DNA of 64,000 bases. Source: Cryomorphaceae bacterium (GTDB lineage Bacteria; Bacteroidota; Bacteroidia; Flavobacteriales; Schleiferiaceae). The stretch's first letter is position 1. Each line of letters begins with the position of its first letter. The notes beneath the pieces are model-generated. The model was not told the DNA's origin. It did no database searches and was given only the letters and a program-made list of their open reading frames with translations. A program made the position numbers and the translations under genes. Below are positions 25,342-34,707 of the stretch, piece by piece. The DNA is taken from positions 1 through 64,000 of the forward strand of contig JAJTFK010000005.1 in NCBI GenBank assembly GCA_021298655.1, written 5' to 3'.

Positions 25342-26691
25342 TTACAGTGCTCGAACGCAGGTTTTGAATTGGCGACCGCGGTCTTCGTAGTTCTGAAAGA
25401 GGTCGAAGCTGGCGCAGCAGGGGCTCAGCAGGACCGTGTCGCCCTTGCTGGCGAACTGGTAGGCGGTGCGCACCGCCTGGTCCATGCTCGACGTTTCGGC
25501 GAGGAAGTGCACGCGGCCCTCAAACGCGTCGACGATTTTTTGGTTGTCGGTGCCCATGGCCACGATGGCCTTTACTTTTTTCTCGACGAGGCGGAACAGC
25601 TCGCTGTAGTCGTTGCCTTTATCTACGCCCCCGAGAATCAGGACGGTTGGGGTGGTCATGCTTTCCAGGGCGTAGTAGGTCGAGTTGACGTTGGTCGCCT
25701 TGGAGTCGTTAATGAAGTGAATGCCGCCGACGTGGGCCACCGATTCCATGCGGTGTTCCAGGCCTTCAAAGTGCGCGAGGGATTCGCGGATGGCCTCGTC
25801 GCGAACGTGCAAGAGTCGGGCAGATAGGCCCGCAGCAAGGGCGTTAAAGGTGTTGTGTTTGCCCTGAAGGGCGAGTTCGTCAATGGTCATGTCGGAATCG
25901 GCGGTGCGTATGAGGTACTTTGGGGGAACAGGGGCGGCACCTTGGGCCGGCATTTCGGCGGGCTCCGAGGTGTAGATGGGGTAGAGGCTGGCAGCCACGC
26001 GCTCCAGGTAGCGTCGGCTTACGGGGTCTTCGCCGTAAAAGACAAAGGCGTCGTCGGCGCCCTGGTGCTGGGCGATGGCGAACTTGGTTTCGGCGTAGGC
26101 TTCAAGGCTTCCGTATCGGTCCAGGTGATCGGGCGTGATGTTGGTGAGCACCGCCACGTCGGGCTTGAAGCTCGGGCAGTCTTCGAGCTGGTAGCTCGAC
26201 ACCTCCAGCACGTAGATATCGGCGTCGGGCTCGAGCAGCAGGCGTCCGGCGCCCACCCCGATGTTGCCCCCGACCTGTACGTTGGCTCCGGCTTGGCGAA
26301 GGATGTGGCCGAGCCAGCTCGTGGTGGTGGTTTTTCCGTTGCTGCCGGTGATGGCGGCAATCTTCGCTTCGCGCGGGCAGTTGCGGTAAAACCATTCAAT
26401 GTCGGACCAAATGGGCACTCCCGCTTCCTTGAGCGCGACCACCGCGGGGTGGCTGGGCGGAATACCCGGACTCTTTACCACGGCCTCGGCTGCGAGCAAG
26501 CGGTCCAGGCTGTGCTGGCCCTCTTCAAACGGAATCCCGGCGGCCTCGAGTTCGGCGCGGAATCCGGGTCCGAGCGATTTGCCTTCGCTCAAAAAAACCG
26601 GCACCCCGCGGTGGGCGGCCAAAAGGGCGGCGCCGATGCCGCTTTCGCCGCCGCCGAGTACGGCGATCCGATGGGGAAGGGGAGCGCGCAC
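25342..26691 (-). CDS. murD: UDP-N-acetylmuramoylalanine--D-glutamate ligase MurD
   Basis: A 449-residue Mur ligase that adds D-Glu. The N-terminal motif is AVLGGGESGIGAALLA, the ATP loop is ITGSNGKTTTTSW near residue 115, and the central region has LEVSSYQLED and TNITPDHLDRYGS. The C-terminal domain shows FINDSKATNVNST and LILGGVDKGNDY, typical of MurD. It lies four bases downstream of mraY. Confidence 0.97.
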   Translation of the reverse strand: MRAPLPHRIAVLGGGESGIGAALLAAHRGVPVFLSEGKSLGPGFRAELEAAGIPFEEGQHSLDRLLAAEAVVKSPGIPPSHPAVVALKEAGVPIWSDIEWFYRNCPREAKIAAITGSNGKTTTTSWLGHILRQAGANVQVGGNIGVGAGRLLLEPDADIYVLEVSSYQLEDCPSFKPDVAVLTNITPDHLDRYGSLEAYAETKFAIAQHQGADDAFVFYGEDPVSRRYLERVAASLYPIYTSEPAEMPAQGAAPVPPKYLIRTADSDMTIDELALQGKHNTFNALAAGLSARLLHVRDEAIRESLAHFEGLEHRMESVAHVGGIHFINDSKATNVNSTYYALESMTTPTVLILGGVDKGNDYSELFRLVEKKVKAIVAMGTDNQKIVDAFEGRVHFLAETSSMDQAVRTAYQFASKGDTVLLSPCCASFDLFQNYEDRGRQFKTCVRAL

Positions 26692-26695
26692 GGTC

Positions 26696-27925
26696 CTAGC
26701 GGAGTTTAAGGGTGATCAGGGTGAAAATGGCCAGAAAGATGCCCGAAATCCAGAACCGCGTCACGATTTTGGACTCGTGGAGGCCCTTCTTTTGGTAGTG
26801 GTGGTGCAGGGGCGACATCAAGAAGATGCGGCGGCCCTCGCCGTACTTCTTCTTGGTGTACTTGAAGTAGGCTACCTGCAGGACGACGCTCAGGTTTTCG
26901 ACCAAAAACACGCCGGCGAGGATGGGAATGAGCAACTCCTTGCGAATGATGAGCGCAAAAACGGCGATGATGGCGCCAATCGACAAACTGCCCGTGTCGC
27001 CCATAAACACCTGGGCGGGGTAGGTATTGTACCAAAGGAAGCCGATGGCTGCGCCCAAAAAGGCCGCCGCGAACACGATCAGCTCGCCCGACATCGGAAT
27101 GTACATGATGTCTAAGTAGCTGGCGAACACCACCGAGCCGCTTACGTAGGCCAGTACCGCGAGGGTGAAGGCAATGATGGCCGAGGTTCCGCCCGCAAGT
27201 CCGTCCAGGCCGTCCGTGAGGTTGGCGCCGTTGCTCACCGCCGTAATGATGAAAATCACGATGGGAATAAACAGCACCCAGGCCCACTCCGCTTGGGCGT
27301 CGGTCCAAAACACCAAGTCGGCGTAGTCAAAGGTGGATTCCTTGATGAAGGGAATCGTGGTGCGCAGGTGCGGTTCCGCCGCCCCAAACTGGGGTTTTCC
27401 GCCGCCCACTTCGCCATACAGCTCCTTGAGTTCGGTAGCGGGCAGCTCTTCCTTCATGGTCACGTCGGGGTGAAAGGCCAGCACGGCGCCCACCACTACG
27501 CCCAGGGTAACTTGGCCAATGACCTTGAAAATTCCGCGCAGGCCCTGCTTGTTTTTGCGAAAGACTTTGATGTAGTCGTCGGCGAAGCCAATGGCGCCCA
27601 TCCATACCGTGGTGAGCAGCAGCAGCTGGATGTAAATGTTGCCGAGGTCCGCCACGAGCAGCACGGGTACTACGATGGCCGCTAAAATGATCAGGCCGCC
27701 CATGGTCGGCGTACCCGCCTTGGTCAGCTGGCCCTCGAGTCCGAGGTCGCGAACCGTTTCGCCCACTTGAAGCGTGCGAAGCAGTTTAATCAGGCGTCCG
27801 CCAAAAGCCAAGCTGATGGTCAGCGACAGCAAAATGGCGAGGGCCGCCCGAACCGTCAGGTAGCTGAACAACCCGGCGCCCGGGAGGTCGTAGGGTTTCA
27901 AAAGGTCAAACAGCGCGTAGAGCAT
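26696..27925 (-). CDS. mraY: Phospho-MurNAc-pentapeptide translocase MraY
   Basis: A 409-residue membrane enzyme that makes lipid I from UDP-MurNAc-pentapeptide and undecaprenyl phosphate. About ten transmembrane helices are present. Active-site motifs visible are [27 protein letters not shown], and [12 protein letters not shown] with the HHH motif near residue 370. The long loop near residues 145-215 is typical of Bacteroidota MraY. It lies three bases after murE. Confidence 0.97.
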   Translation of the reverse strand: MLYALFDLLKPYDLPGAGLFSYLTVRAALAILLSLTISLAFGGRLIKLLRTLQVGETVRDLGLEGQLTKAGTPTMGGLIILAAIVVPVLLVADLGNIYIQLLLLTTVWMGAIGFADDYIKVFRKNKQGLRGIFKVIGQVTLGVVVGAVLAFHPDVTMKEELPATELKELYGEVGGGKPQFGAAEPHLRTTIPFIKESTFDYADLVFWTDAQAEWAWVLFIPIVIFIITAVSNGANLTDGLDGLAGGTSAIIAFTLAVLAYVSGSVVFASYLDIMYIPMSGELIVFAAAFLGAAIGFLWYNTYPAQVFMGDTGSLSIGAIIAVFALIIRKELLIPILAGVFLVENLSVVLQVAYFKYTKKKYGEGRRIFLMSPLHHHYQKKGLHESKIVTRFWISGIFLAIFTLITLKLR

Positions 27926-27928
27926 GAT

Positions 27929-29386
27929 TTACAGGGCGTTAAACTGATCTTTGAGGGTCGCGACGTCGTCAAACGGGTGCTTGACGCCGGCGATTTCTTG
28001 GTAGGTTTCGTGGCCTTTACCGGCTACGAGGATGACGTCACCCGGTTGGGCGAGCTGTACGGCGAGCTTGATGGCTTGAGCCCGCTCGCTGATGCGCAGG
28101 GTGCGGCGCTTTTGAACCGGGTCGAGCCCCGCTTCCATGTCGTTGAGAATGGCTTCGGGATCTTCGCTGCGCGGGTTGTCGCTGGTCAAAATGGCTTTGG
28201 TGCTCCGGTCGGCGGCAATACGGGCCATTTCGGGCCGCTTTCCTTTGTCGCGGTCGCCGCCGCAACCGACCACGGTAATGATTTGCTGCGCCCCCTGGTT
28301 CAGCTCCTGAAGCGTTTTAAGTACGTTTTCGAGCGCATCGGGGGTGTGGGCGTAGTCCACAATGCCCATGCGCCCCTCGGGACCGGCAATTTTTTGAAAG
28401 CGCCCGTCCACGCTGCGCACGGCGCTAAGCGCTTGAAGCGCTTCGTCGGCCGGGATTCCCAACTCCACGGCCACGCCGTACATCGCCGCCATGTTGTAGG
28501 CGTTGAACGCCCCGATCAACTGCGACCAGCACTCCCGCTGGTTGATGCTCAGCAGCGTGCCCTGAAGGTGCGACTCGAGGATTTTTACTTTAATGTCGGC
28601 CGGTCGCTTAAGCGCGTAGGTTCGCAGGCGTCCGCGGCAGTCCATGAGCATCGTTTCACCGTGCTTGTCGTCGGAATTAACCAGGGCAAAAGCATCGGCT
28701 CCCAACCCGTCAAACAGCATTTTCTTGGCCGCGACGTAGTTGTCCATGGTCTCGTGGTAGTCGAGGTGGTCGCGCGAAATATTGGTGAACACCGCTCCCG
28801 CAAACTTTAGTCCGGCGACCCGGTGCTGCACCAGTCCGTGTGAGCTGACTTCCATGAATACCACCTTACAGCCGGCGTCGCGCATGCGGGCCAGGTGTCC
28901 CTGCAGCACCCAGGCATCGGGCGTGGTGTGGGTTGCCGCTTCTTCGGCGGTATGCACGCAGACCTTCACGGTGCTGATGAGCCCCGTCTTCACTCCGCGG
29001 TTTTGGAACATGTGGTACAGCAGGGTGGCCGTCGTGGTCTTGCCGTTGGTCCCGGTGACGCCCACGACCTGCATCGACTGGCTGGGGTGGTCAAACCACG
29101 AACAGGCCATTTGGGCGTAGGCTTCGGTACTGCTCGCAACCAAAATCCAGGTCACGCCCGCCGCCGGGTTGGCCGGAAGCTCCTCGACCACTAAGGCCTT
29201 AGCCCCCGCGGCCACCGCCTGATCCAGGTAGGCGTGTCCGTCGGCGTGGCTGCCGCGAACCGCCACAAAAAGGCTGTCGGGGCGCACTTTTCGGCTGTCG
29301 GTCGTCACCGATTCGACGGCAAGGTTGGTGCTGCCCTGAACGTCGACCAGGCGCACTCCGTACAGCAAATTCTTCAGCAGCTTCAT
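27929..29386 (-). CDS. murE: UDP-MurNAc-tripeptide synthetase MurE, meso-DAP type
   Basis: A 485-residue Mur ligase adding the third peptide residue. The ATP loop is VTGTNGKTTTATLL near residue 110, with VFTNISRDHLDYHET in the central domain. The C-terminal signature DNPRSEDP near residue 395 is the known determinant for meso-diaminopimelate over lysine, so the wall is DAP type. The frame is open for 15 more codons; MKLLKNLLYGV is the family start and overlaps the ftsI stop by ATGA. Confidence 0.97.
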   Translation of the reverse strand: MKLLKNLLYGVRLVDVQGSTNLAVESVTTDSRKVRPDSLFVAVRGSHADGHAYLDQAVAAGAKALVVEELPANPAAGVTWILVASSTEAYAQMACSWFDHPSQSMQVVGVTGTNGKTTTATLLYHMFQNRGVKTGLISTVKVCVHTAEEAATHTTPDAWVLQGHLARMRDAGCKVVFMEVSSHGLVQHRVAGLKFAGAVFTNISRDHLDYHETMDNYVAAKKMLFDGLGADAFALVNSDDKHGETMLMDCRGRLRTYALKRPADIKVKILESHLQGTLLSINQRECWSQLIGAFNAYNMAAMYGVAVELGIPADEALQALSAVRSVDGRFQKIAGPEGRMGIVDYAHTPDALENVLKTLQELNQGAQQIITVVGCGGDRDKGKRPEMARIAADRSTKAILTSDNPRSEDPEAILNDMEAGLDPVQKRRTLRISERAQAIKLAVQLAQPGDVILVAGKGHETYQEIAGVKHPFDDVATLKDQFNAL

Positions 29387-31383
29387 CCCAAAATCAGCGT
29401 TATGGATTTCCGTCCGCCGCCCGGGACCCACGAGCGCACGCGGCCGTTGCCCTTGGTCTGCACGGAATACCCGTAGCGCTCCAAAAGCTGCAGCGCGTCG
29501 GTGGCCTTCCAGCCGGTCCAGTTCGGCATGCTTCCGCGTTCCAGGGCGTCTTCGGCCTCGGCCCAGCGCTTCTCCTGACTCGCGGCCTGCTTGCTGGCGG
29601 CGGTCTCTAGGCCGTCGCTCCAGTATCCCTTGGGCGGCGTCTTGTCGTCGGGAATAAACCGCGTAATGCCAAGGGCGATGTCTTGAAACACCGGCGCTGC
29701 GACAATGTTGGCGTAGTAGCCCATGCTTTTAATGGGGCGCGAAACCACCACCACACAGGAGTACTTGGGGTTGTCCGCCGGGAAGTAGCCCGCGAACGAC
29801 GCCTGGTAGCCCATTTTCTCAGGGTTCCAGTACTCCAGCTGGCAGGTGCCCGTCTTGCCCGCCAACTTCAGCGAATCGAGCTTGATGTTCGACGCCGTGC
29901 CGCGAATCACCACCTTTTCCATCAGGTCGCGCACCTTCATCACGTTTTCTTTGGACGCAATGCTGCTGCGGATGTAGTCGAGCTCGGACTCCGCCACCAC
30001 CTGGCCGCGGTCAATGGTCCGCTCCCACAGGCGCGGCCGCACCATTTTGCCGTCGTTGGCCAGGGCATTGTAGAAGGCAAGCGTTTGAAGCGGCGTACAC
30101 TGAACGCCGTAGCCGAACATCATCCACGGAAGCGTCGTGCCCGACCAGCGCGGACTTTCGGGGTTCGGAATAAAGGGCGCACTTTCTCCGTTCACCTCGA
30201 TGCCGGTCTTTTCACCCAGGCCCATTTGGTACAGGCGGTCCACAAACTCCTGGGGGTCGGCCGCATACTTGGGGTAAATGGCCTTAACCACTCCGGTGTT
30301 GCTCGAAACTTCGAGTGCGCGCCCCAGCGAAATCACGCCGTACCCTCCCTTATGGGAATCGTTTACCTTCTTCCCGTGGACGACGTACACCCCGCCGTCC
30401 GTGTCGACCCGGGTCGCGGTGTCCACGATCCCGTCTTCTAGGGCGGCCAGCAACGCGGCAAACTTGAAGGTCGAACCGGGCTCGGTGCGCTCCCACACGG
30501 CGTAGTTGCGAAGCTCCGTGTACACCGAGTCGCCTTCTTCGCGGCCCAGGTTGACCATGGCGCGGATTTTTCCGGTGGCCACCTCCATCACGATGACGCT
30601 TCCGTGGTCGGCCTGGAACTGCTCGAGCCGCTGCAGCAGGGCGCGGTGCGCAATATCCTGAATCCGGGTGTCGAGCGTGATTTCGATGTCGGCTCCGTCG
30701 CGCGGGTCCACTTCGAATTCGGCTTCGAGGGGTTTCCACTGTCCCTTGCCGAAGTGCTGCATCCAGCGCAGTCCGTTTCGCCCGCCCAGTACCTCGTTAA
30801 ACGTGGCTTCCAAACCGGCTTTGGCGTCGGGCCTCCAGTACCCAATGGTCCGCTGGGCCAGCATGCCCATCGGCATCAGGCGGGTATAGCGCTCCTCGGC
30901 GATAAGTCCGCTCTTGAACGGTCCGCCCTCGAAGAGCGGAAGTTCCTTGATTTTTCGGTACAGGCTGAATCCCAGATTTTTCGCAATGAACGCATAGCGT
31001 TTCTTCGATCGGTGCTGTTCGCGCAAGTACACCAACCATTCCGACGCCGTTTTTTCGGGAAGCAGCCGAGCTAATCCGAGTACGGTCTTTTGAATGCGTT
31101 CGTCGTAGCGCTCCTGGTCCACGACCGAGGCATCCCAACGCAGTTCATAGACCGGCATCGACGTGGCGAGCAGCTGGCCGTCCGCAGAATAAATGTTTCC
31201 GCGGCTCGCCTGAACCTCGCGCTGCTGCACGACGCGTTCCCGGCCCTTGGCGCGAAGAGCTGGGCCATCCTTAAACGAAACGACGTACAGCTTGACCAGA
31301 ACGGCCACGGCAAAAAGCGCAAGCATCGCCGTAATGCCGGCGACCCAACGCGAACTCAGGCGGTCGGGATCATTCGGCTTCAT
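29383..31383 (-). CDS. ftsI: Division transpeptidase FtsI (PBP3-like) with PASTA domain
   Basis: A 666-residue class B penicillin-binding protein. One transmembrane helix covers about residues 13-32, followed by a dimerisation domain and the transpeptidase domain. Active-site motifs are STFK (EPGSTFKFAA, near residue 300), SSN (EVSSNTG) and KTG (LAGKTGTC). The C-terminal 60 residues (MPNWTGWKATDALQLLERYG) form a single PASTA domain, common in Bacteroidota and Firmicutes FtsI but absent from E. coli. It overlaps ftsL by 14 bases. Confidence 0.96.
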   Translation of the reverse strand: MKPNDPDRLSSRWVAGITAMLALFAVAVLVKLYVVSFKDGPALRAKGRERVVQQREVQASRGNIYSADGQLLATSMPVYELRWDASVVDQERYDERIQKTVLGLARLLPEKTASEWLVYLREQHRSKKRYAFIAKNLGFSLYRKIKELPLFEGGPFKSGLIAEERYTRLMPMGMLAQRTIGYWRPDAKAGLEATFNEVLGGRNGLRWMQHFGKGQWKPLEAEFEVDPRDGADIEITLDTRIQDIAHRALLQRLEQFQADHGSVIVMEVATGKIRAMVNLGREEGDSVYTELRNYAVWERTEPGSTFKFAALLAALEDGIVDTATRVDTDGGVYVVHGKKVNDSHKGGYGVISLGRALEVSSNTGVVKAIYPKYAADPQEFVDRLYQMGLGEKTGIEVNGESAPFIPNPESPRWSGTTLPWMMFGYGVQCTPLQTLAFYNALANDGKMVRPRLWERTIDRGQVVAESELDYIRSSIASKENVMKVRDLMEKVVIRGTASNIKLDSLKLAGKTGTCQLEYWNPEKMGYQASFAGYFPADNPKYSCVVVVSRPIKSMGYYANIVAAPVFQDIALGITRFIPDDKTPPKGYWSDGLETAASKQAASQEKRWAEAEDALERGSMPNWTGWKATDALQLLERYGYSVQTKGNGRVRSWVPGGGRKSITLILG

Positions 31384-31717
31384 CCGCGGGTAGGGTTATG
31401 CGTTCGGGGGCTTTGGTGGGCGGAACAAGTCCCATCAGCTGCGCACGCTCCCGCACCGAACTTTCGGTGCCCATGCGCATCAGGGTTGACTTGGCCTCGA
31501 GGTACTCGGACTTCACCTCGCTGAGTTCCGCCGACAGCTTGCTGATGGATCGCGCCTGCTGCTCGGCTCGGTGGGCCATGAAAATGGCGATCATCCCCAG
31601 CAAACTCAGGTACCCAACAAAGGGCAGGTTGCGCACCACGTAGGGGTGCCCCAAAAAACTGCCCCGCAGGACGGAGGTTACGTTGACGCGTTGGGGTGCT
31701 TCAGCCATGGTGGGCAT
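31370..31717 (-). CDS. ftsL: FtsL-like cell division protein
   Basis: A 115-residue bitopic protein. One transmembrane helix covers about residues 31-48 (LPFVGYLSLLGMIAIFMAH), followed by a coiled-coil-like segment (QARSISKLSAELSEVKSEY). Sequence similarity to FtsL is weak, as usual; the call rests on topology and position between rsmH and ftsI. A second ATG at 31708 (MAEAPQRV) is an alternative start. FtsL would bridge FtsQ and FtsW-FtsI in the divisome. Confidence 0.85.
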   Translation of the reverse strand: MPTMAEAPQRVNVTSVLRGSFLGHPYVVRNLPFVGYLSLLGMIAIFMAHRAEQQARSISKLSAELSEVKSEYLEAKSTLMRMGTESSVRERAQLMGLVPPTKAPERITLPADEAE

Positions 31718-32606
31718 CGATTTTTTGAGCCGCCCGCAATCGAGCAGACCGAGACCGGGGGTTGATGGCGCACTCTTCAGGCCCGGCGCTGACCGGTTTA
31801 CGCGTCAGCAGGGTGAACGGAACCAGTCGGCGACCAAAGTCGTCGCGGTCGGCCTCGCCGTCCAGGCGCCCTTCGCGCATGAGGTTCTTGACTCGGCGGT
31901 CCTCAAGGCTGTGGTAGCTCATGACCACCAGGCGTCCCCCTGGTTTTAGCGAATCCACGCAATCGGTTAAAAAACGGTCGAGTACGTCCATTTCGCGATT
32001 TACCGCGATGCGAATCGCCTGAAACACCCGCGCCGGGAGCTTGGCGTTCCGCCCCCGCTGGCTGAACGGCTCCAGGACGGCTTTGAGTTCCGCGGTGGTC
32101 GCAACGGGCAGGGCGCGCAGAATGGCCGCCGCCACCGCCGCAGGCCGCTCTACGTCGCCGTACTCGGCAAGCACCTTGCGCAATTCCAATTCGCCCACTT
32201 CGTTAAGCCACTCGCTGGCCGGTTGGCCGGCCTCGGGATTCATGCGCATGTCCAGTGGGCCGTCGTACTTGTGCGCAAAACCCCGTTCCGGAACGTCCAA
32301 CTGGTGGCTGCTTACGCCCAAGTCGGCCAAGATTCCATCGACCTGGGGTGCGCGGTTCAGCTTTAAAAAGCGCTTGAGGTGCTCAAAATTGTGGGGAACC
32401 AGCGTAAACCGCGGATCGTCCAGCGCATTGGCCTGCGCGTCGGGATCCTGGTCAAAGGCGATTAACCGCCCCTGGGGCCCAAGCCGCTCCAAAATGGCCC
32501 GACTGTGCCCGCCTCCGCCAAACGTGGCGTCGACGTAGGTCCCGTCGGGACGGAGGTGGAGAAAATCAAGGCATTCGGCGAGCAAAACGGGGCTATGGTA
32601 GCTCAT
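31701..32606 (-). CDS. rsmH: 16S rRNA m4C1402 methyltransferase RsmH (MraW)
   Basis: A 301-residue SAM methyltransferase acting on C1402 of 16S rRNA. Family signatures are YHSPVLLAECLDFL at the N-terminus, SAM motif YVDATFGGGGHSRAIL near residue 30, DGILADLGVSSHQLD and MSYHSLEDRRVKNLM. Two ATG codons are possible (32615 and 32606); I chose 32606 because homologues begin MxYHxPVLL. It overlaps the end of mraZ by 14 bases. Confidence 0.96.
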   Translation of the reverse strand: MSYHSPVLLAECLDFLHLRPDGTYVDATFGGGGHSRAILERLGPQGRLIAFDQDPDAQANALDDPRFTLVPHNFEHLKRFLKLNRAPQVDGILADLGVSSHQLDVPERGFAHKYDGPLDMRMNPEAGQPASEWLNEVGELELRKVLAEYGDVERPAAVAAAILRALPVATTAELKAVLEPFSQRGRNAKLPARVFQAIRIAVNREMDVLDRFLTDCVDSLKPGGRLVVMSYHSLEDRRVKNLMREGRLDGEADRDDFGRRLVPFTLLTRKPVSAGPEECAINPRSRSARLRAAQKIDAHHG

Positions 32607-33063
32607 GGTCCCCATTTTGGCCGCCCATCACATCTTCGGCCAGCTGAGCGAAGTCCAGATCCGAAGGGTTAACTGCCGCCTCGTAGGCCGAGCGGCTCCA
32701 AATTTCCACACCGAAGGGCGTGCCCGAAAAAACCAGCTCCCGTTCCAAGCCCGCAAAAGCGGCCAAGTCCTTGGCGATTAAAATCCGCCCCGACCCGTCG
32801 AGCTCGACCATTTTAACGCCCGCGTGAAAAAGGCGAACGAAGTCGGCGTTCTTTTTAACGAACCGGTTCAGCCGACCAATTTTCTCCGAAATGCCCCGCC
32901 ACTGCTCCATGGTGTGCAGCTCCAAGCAGCCGCTGAACACGCTGCGCTTGAGCACAAAACCCTCGTGAGCAGCGGCATCCAGCTGGCGCTTCAGGCCAGC
33001 GGGAAGAAGGACGCGTCCTTTGGCGTCCATGCTGCATTCGTATACTCCGAGTACGGATTTCAT
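32593..33063 (-). CDS. mraZ: Transcriptional regulator MraZ
   Basis: A 156-residue protein of the MraZ/AbrB-like swapped-hairpin family, a repressor of its own dcw operon in bacteria where it has been studied. Two MraZ repeats are visible, each with the D-x-x-GR pattern: SMDAKGRVLLPAGL near residue 11 and ELDGSGRILIAKDL near residue 88. The frame is open upstream, but the family start MKSVLGVYECSMD and the operator place it at 33063. It is the first gene of the cluster, with repeats that match known MraZ binding sites just upstream. Confidence 0.95.
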   Translation of the reverse strand: MKSVLGVYECSMDAKGRVLLPAGLKRQLDAAAHEGFVLKRSVFSGCLELHTMEQWRGISEKIGRLNRFVKKNADFVRLFHAGVKMVELDGSGRILIAKDLAAFAGLERELVFSGTPFGVEIWSRSAYEAAVNPSDLDFAQLAEDVMGGQNGDHELP

Positions 33064-33086
33064 GGGATTTTGGCAGTTGCTTGCAC

Positions 33087-33094
33087 CAAAAGTA
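33087..33094 (-). promoter_or_regulatory. -7 box of the dcw operon
   Basis: TACTTTTG matches the consensus and lies 23 nt upstream of mraZ, directly next to the MraZ boxes. Confidence 0.65.
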
Positions 33095-33128
33095 CCCCGA
33101 GTCTCCCACAATTGCCCACTTTCTCCCA
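33094..33128 (-). promoter_or_regulatory. MraZ operator: TGGGA-type boxes with 10-bp period
   Basis: On the minus strand TGGGA (33128-33124), TGGGC (33118-33114) and TGGGA (33108-33104) are spaced by exactly 5 nt, with a degenerate GGGGT (33098-33094) continuing the period. E. coli MraZ is known to bind TGGGA direct repeats separated by 5 nt. The last box shares a base with the -7 element, which fits repression by blocking polymerase. Confidence 0.85.
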
Positions 33129-33299
33129 CAATTGTGAATAACTTTTCCTTTTCGTATTTAATAATCTGATAAACAGATGAATACGGCCAATTGAATTCGC
33201 AGGCGCAGGGCATGGCCAAACCGCGGCCTTGGGGACCTACGCAGACCCCGGATTGCGGTGTGCCGCGCAGGACGCGCCAGACGCTCCTGCTGAATTCCC

Positions 33300-33307
33300 T
33301 ATCTTTG
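33300..33307 (+). promoter_or_regulatory. -7 box of alpha/beta hydrolase gene
   Basis: TATCTTTG matches TAnnTTTG exactly and ends 21 nt before the ATG. Confidence 0.55.
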
Positions 33308-33328
33308 CCGAATTCCTAAAACGCGCCT

Positions 33329-34093
33329 ATGTCGACGCTCATCCACGACGGACCCCACGAGTACCTTTCTGAAGGAAGCGGTACCCCCATCATCTTCCTT
33401 CACGGACTCATGGGTACCCTGAGCAACTTCCAAAGCCAGGTTACCTACTTCAGCGAGCGCGGGTACCAGGCCGTTGTTCCCCTACTGCCGTTGTACACGA
33501 TGCCGCTGGCAACCACTTCGGTGACCAGCTTGACCAAATACCTCCGCAAGTTCATTGACCACAAGGGCTACGGCAAGGTGATTTTGGTGGGCAACAGCTT
33601 GGGCGGACACATTGCCCTCTTGTTTGAAAAGCTCTTCCCGGAACGCGTGGCGGGCATTGTATTGACGGGCTCGAGCGGACTCTACGAGTCGGCCATGGGC
33701 AACAGCTACCCGCGCCGGGGCGACCGCAACTACATTGCGGAGCGCGTCCGCGACGTGTTTGCCGTGAAGGAAGTGGCCACCGACGAACTCATCGACCAGG
33801 TCTTTGATACCGTAAACGACCGCATGAAGGCCATCAAAACCTTGGCCATCTCGAAGTCCGCCATCCGCCACAACATGGCCGAAGACATCACGAAGTTCAA
33901 CGTACCGGTCTGCTTGGTTTGGGGAAGGCAAGATGCCGTCACGCCGCCCGATGTGGCCGAAAAGTTTCACGAACTTCTCCCCAACGCGGAGTTGAACTGG
34001 ATTGACCACTGCGGGCACGCAGCCATGATGGAACATCCCAACGAGTTCAACGCAATTGTGGAAAAGTGGCTTCAGAAAATCCAAGTCGCTTAA
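33329..34093 (+). CDS. Alpha/beta hydrolase
   Basis: A 254-residue alpha/beta-hydrolase-fold protein. The oxyanion region is IIFLHGLMGTLSNFQ near residue 24, the nucleophile elbow is LVGNSLGGHIAL (Ser near residue 91), the acid lies in VWGRQDAVTPPDV near residue 205, and the His is in IDHCGHAAMMEHP near residue 232, so the triad is complete. No signal peptide is present, so it acts in the cytosol. The substrate is unknown. engB overlaps its end by 28 bases, so the two are co-transcribed, an arrangement I believe is common in Flavobacteria. Confidence 0.88.
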   Translation: MSTLIHDGPHEYLSEGSGTPIIFLHGLMGTLSNFQSQVTYFSERGYQAVVPLLPLYTMPLATTSVTSLTKYLRKFIDHKGYGKVILVGNSLGGHIALLFEKLFPERVAGIVLTGSSGLYESAMGNSYPRRGDRNYIAERVRDVFAVKEVATDELIDQVFDTVNDRMKAIKTLAISKSAIRHNMAEDITKFNVPVCLVWGRQDAVTPPDVAEKFHELLPNAELNWIDHCGHAAMMEHPNEFNAIVEKWLQKIQVA

Positions 34094-34707
34094 GCCTTCA
34101 CGCCGAATTCGTACTGTCCTCGCCCAAGGTTGAGGACTGTCCGGCCTGGGACCTCCCGGAATACGCGTTTATTGGCCGATCCAACGTCGGCAAGTCCTCG
34201 CTCATCAACAAATTGGTAGGAAAGAAGGATCTGGCCAAGACCTCGGGTCGCCCGGGCAAAACCCAGCTCATCAATTTGTTTAAAATCGACCGCGGAACGT
34301 GGGTGCTCGCGGACCTCCCGGGCTACGGCTACGCCAAGGTGAGCAAGACCCAGCGCGCCAGCTTCAGCACCATGATTGGTCGCTACGTGCGCGAGCGCAA
34401 GAATTTGGCCCTGGTGTTTGTCTTGATCGACGGGCGCCTGGAACCGCAGCAGGTCGATTTGGAGTTTCTCAAGCAGCTCGGGGCGTGGCGTGTTCCGTTT
34501 GCGCTGGTGTACACCAAGGCCGACAAGATCTCGGGTTCCGTGCTGATGAAAAACCGAGCAGCCTTCGAAAAAGCCTTCCTGAAGGACTGGGCCGAGCTTC
34601 CGCCTTGGTTCCAAACCAGTGCCGAAACCGGCTACGGACGCGACAAGCTGCTCGCCTACATTGAGTCGGTCAATGCCGAACTCAGCGGGCGGGATCCATT
34701 AGCTTAA
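34066..34707 (+). CDS. engB: Ribosome biogenesis GTPase YsxC/EngB
   Basis: A 213-residue GTPase of the EngB family, required for 50S assembly. G1 is GRSNVGKSS near residue 37, G2 SGRPGKTQ, G3 DLPGYGYA and G4 YTKADK. The start is GTG at 34066, which overlaps the hydrolase gene by 28 bases. The usual family core starts near residue 12, so the extra N-terminus is short. The 3' end overlaps the convergent gldC by 26 bases. Confidence 0.95.
   Translation: MASENPSRLSLHAEFVLSSPKVEDCPAWDLPEYAFIGRSNVGKSSLINKLVGKKDLAKTSGRPGKTQLINLFKIDRGTWVLADLPGYGYAKVSKTQRASFSTMIGRYVRERKNLALVFVLIDGRLEPQQVDLEFLKQLGAWRVPFALVYTKADKISGSVLMKNRAAFEKAFLKDWAELPPWFQTSAETGYGRDKLLAYIESVNAELSGRDPLA

Noticed and set aside
33133-33141. 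DnaA-box-like TGTGAATAA upstream of mraZ, suggesting an origin
   Set aside because: It is a single site with a mismatch to TTATCCACA; no other boxes, no dnaA or dnaN gene, and no AT-rich unwinding region are near.
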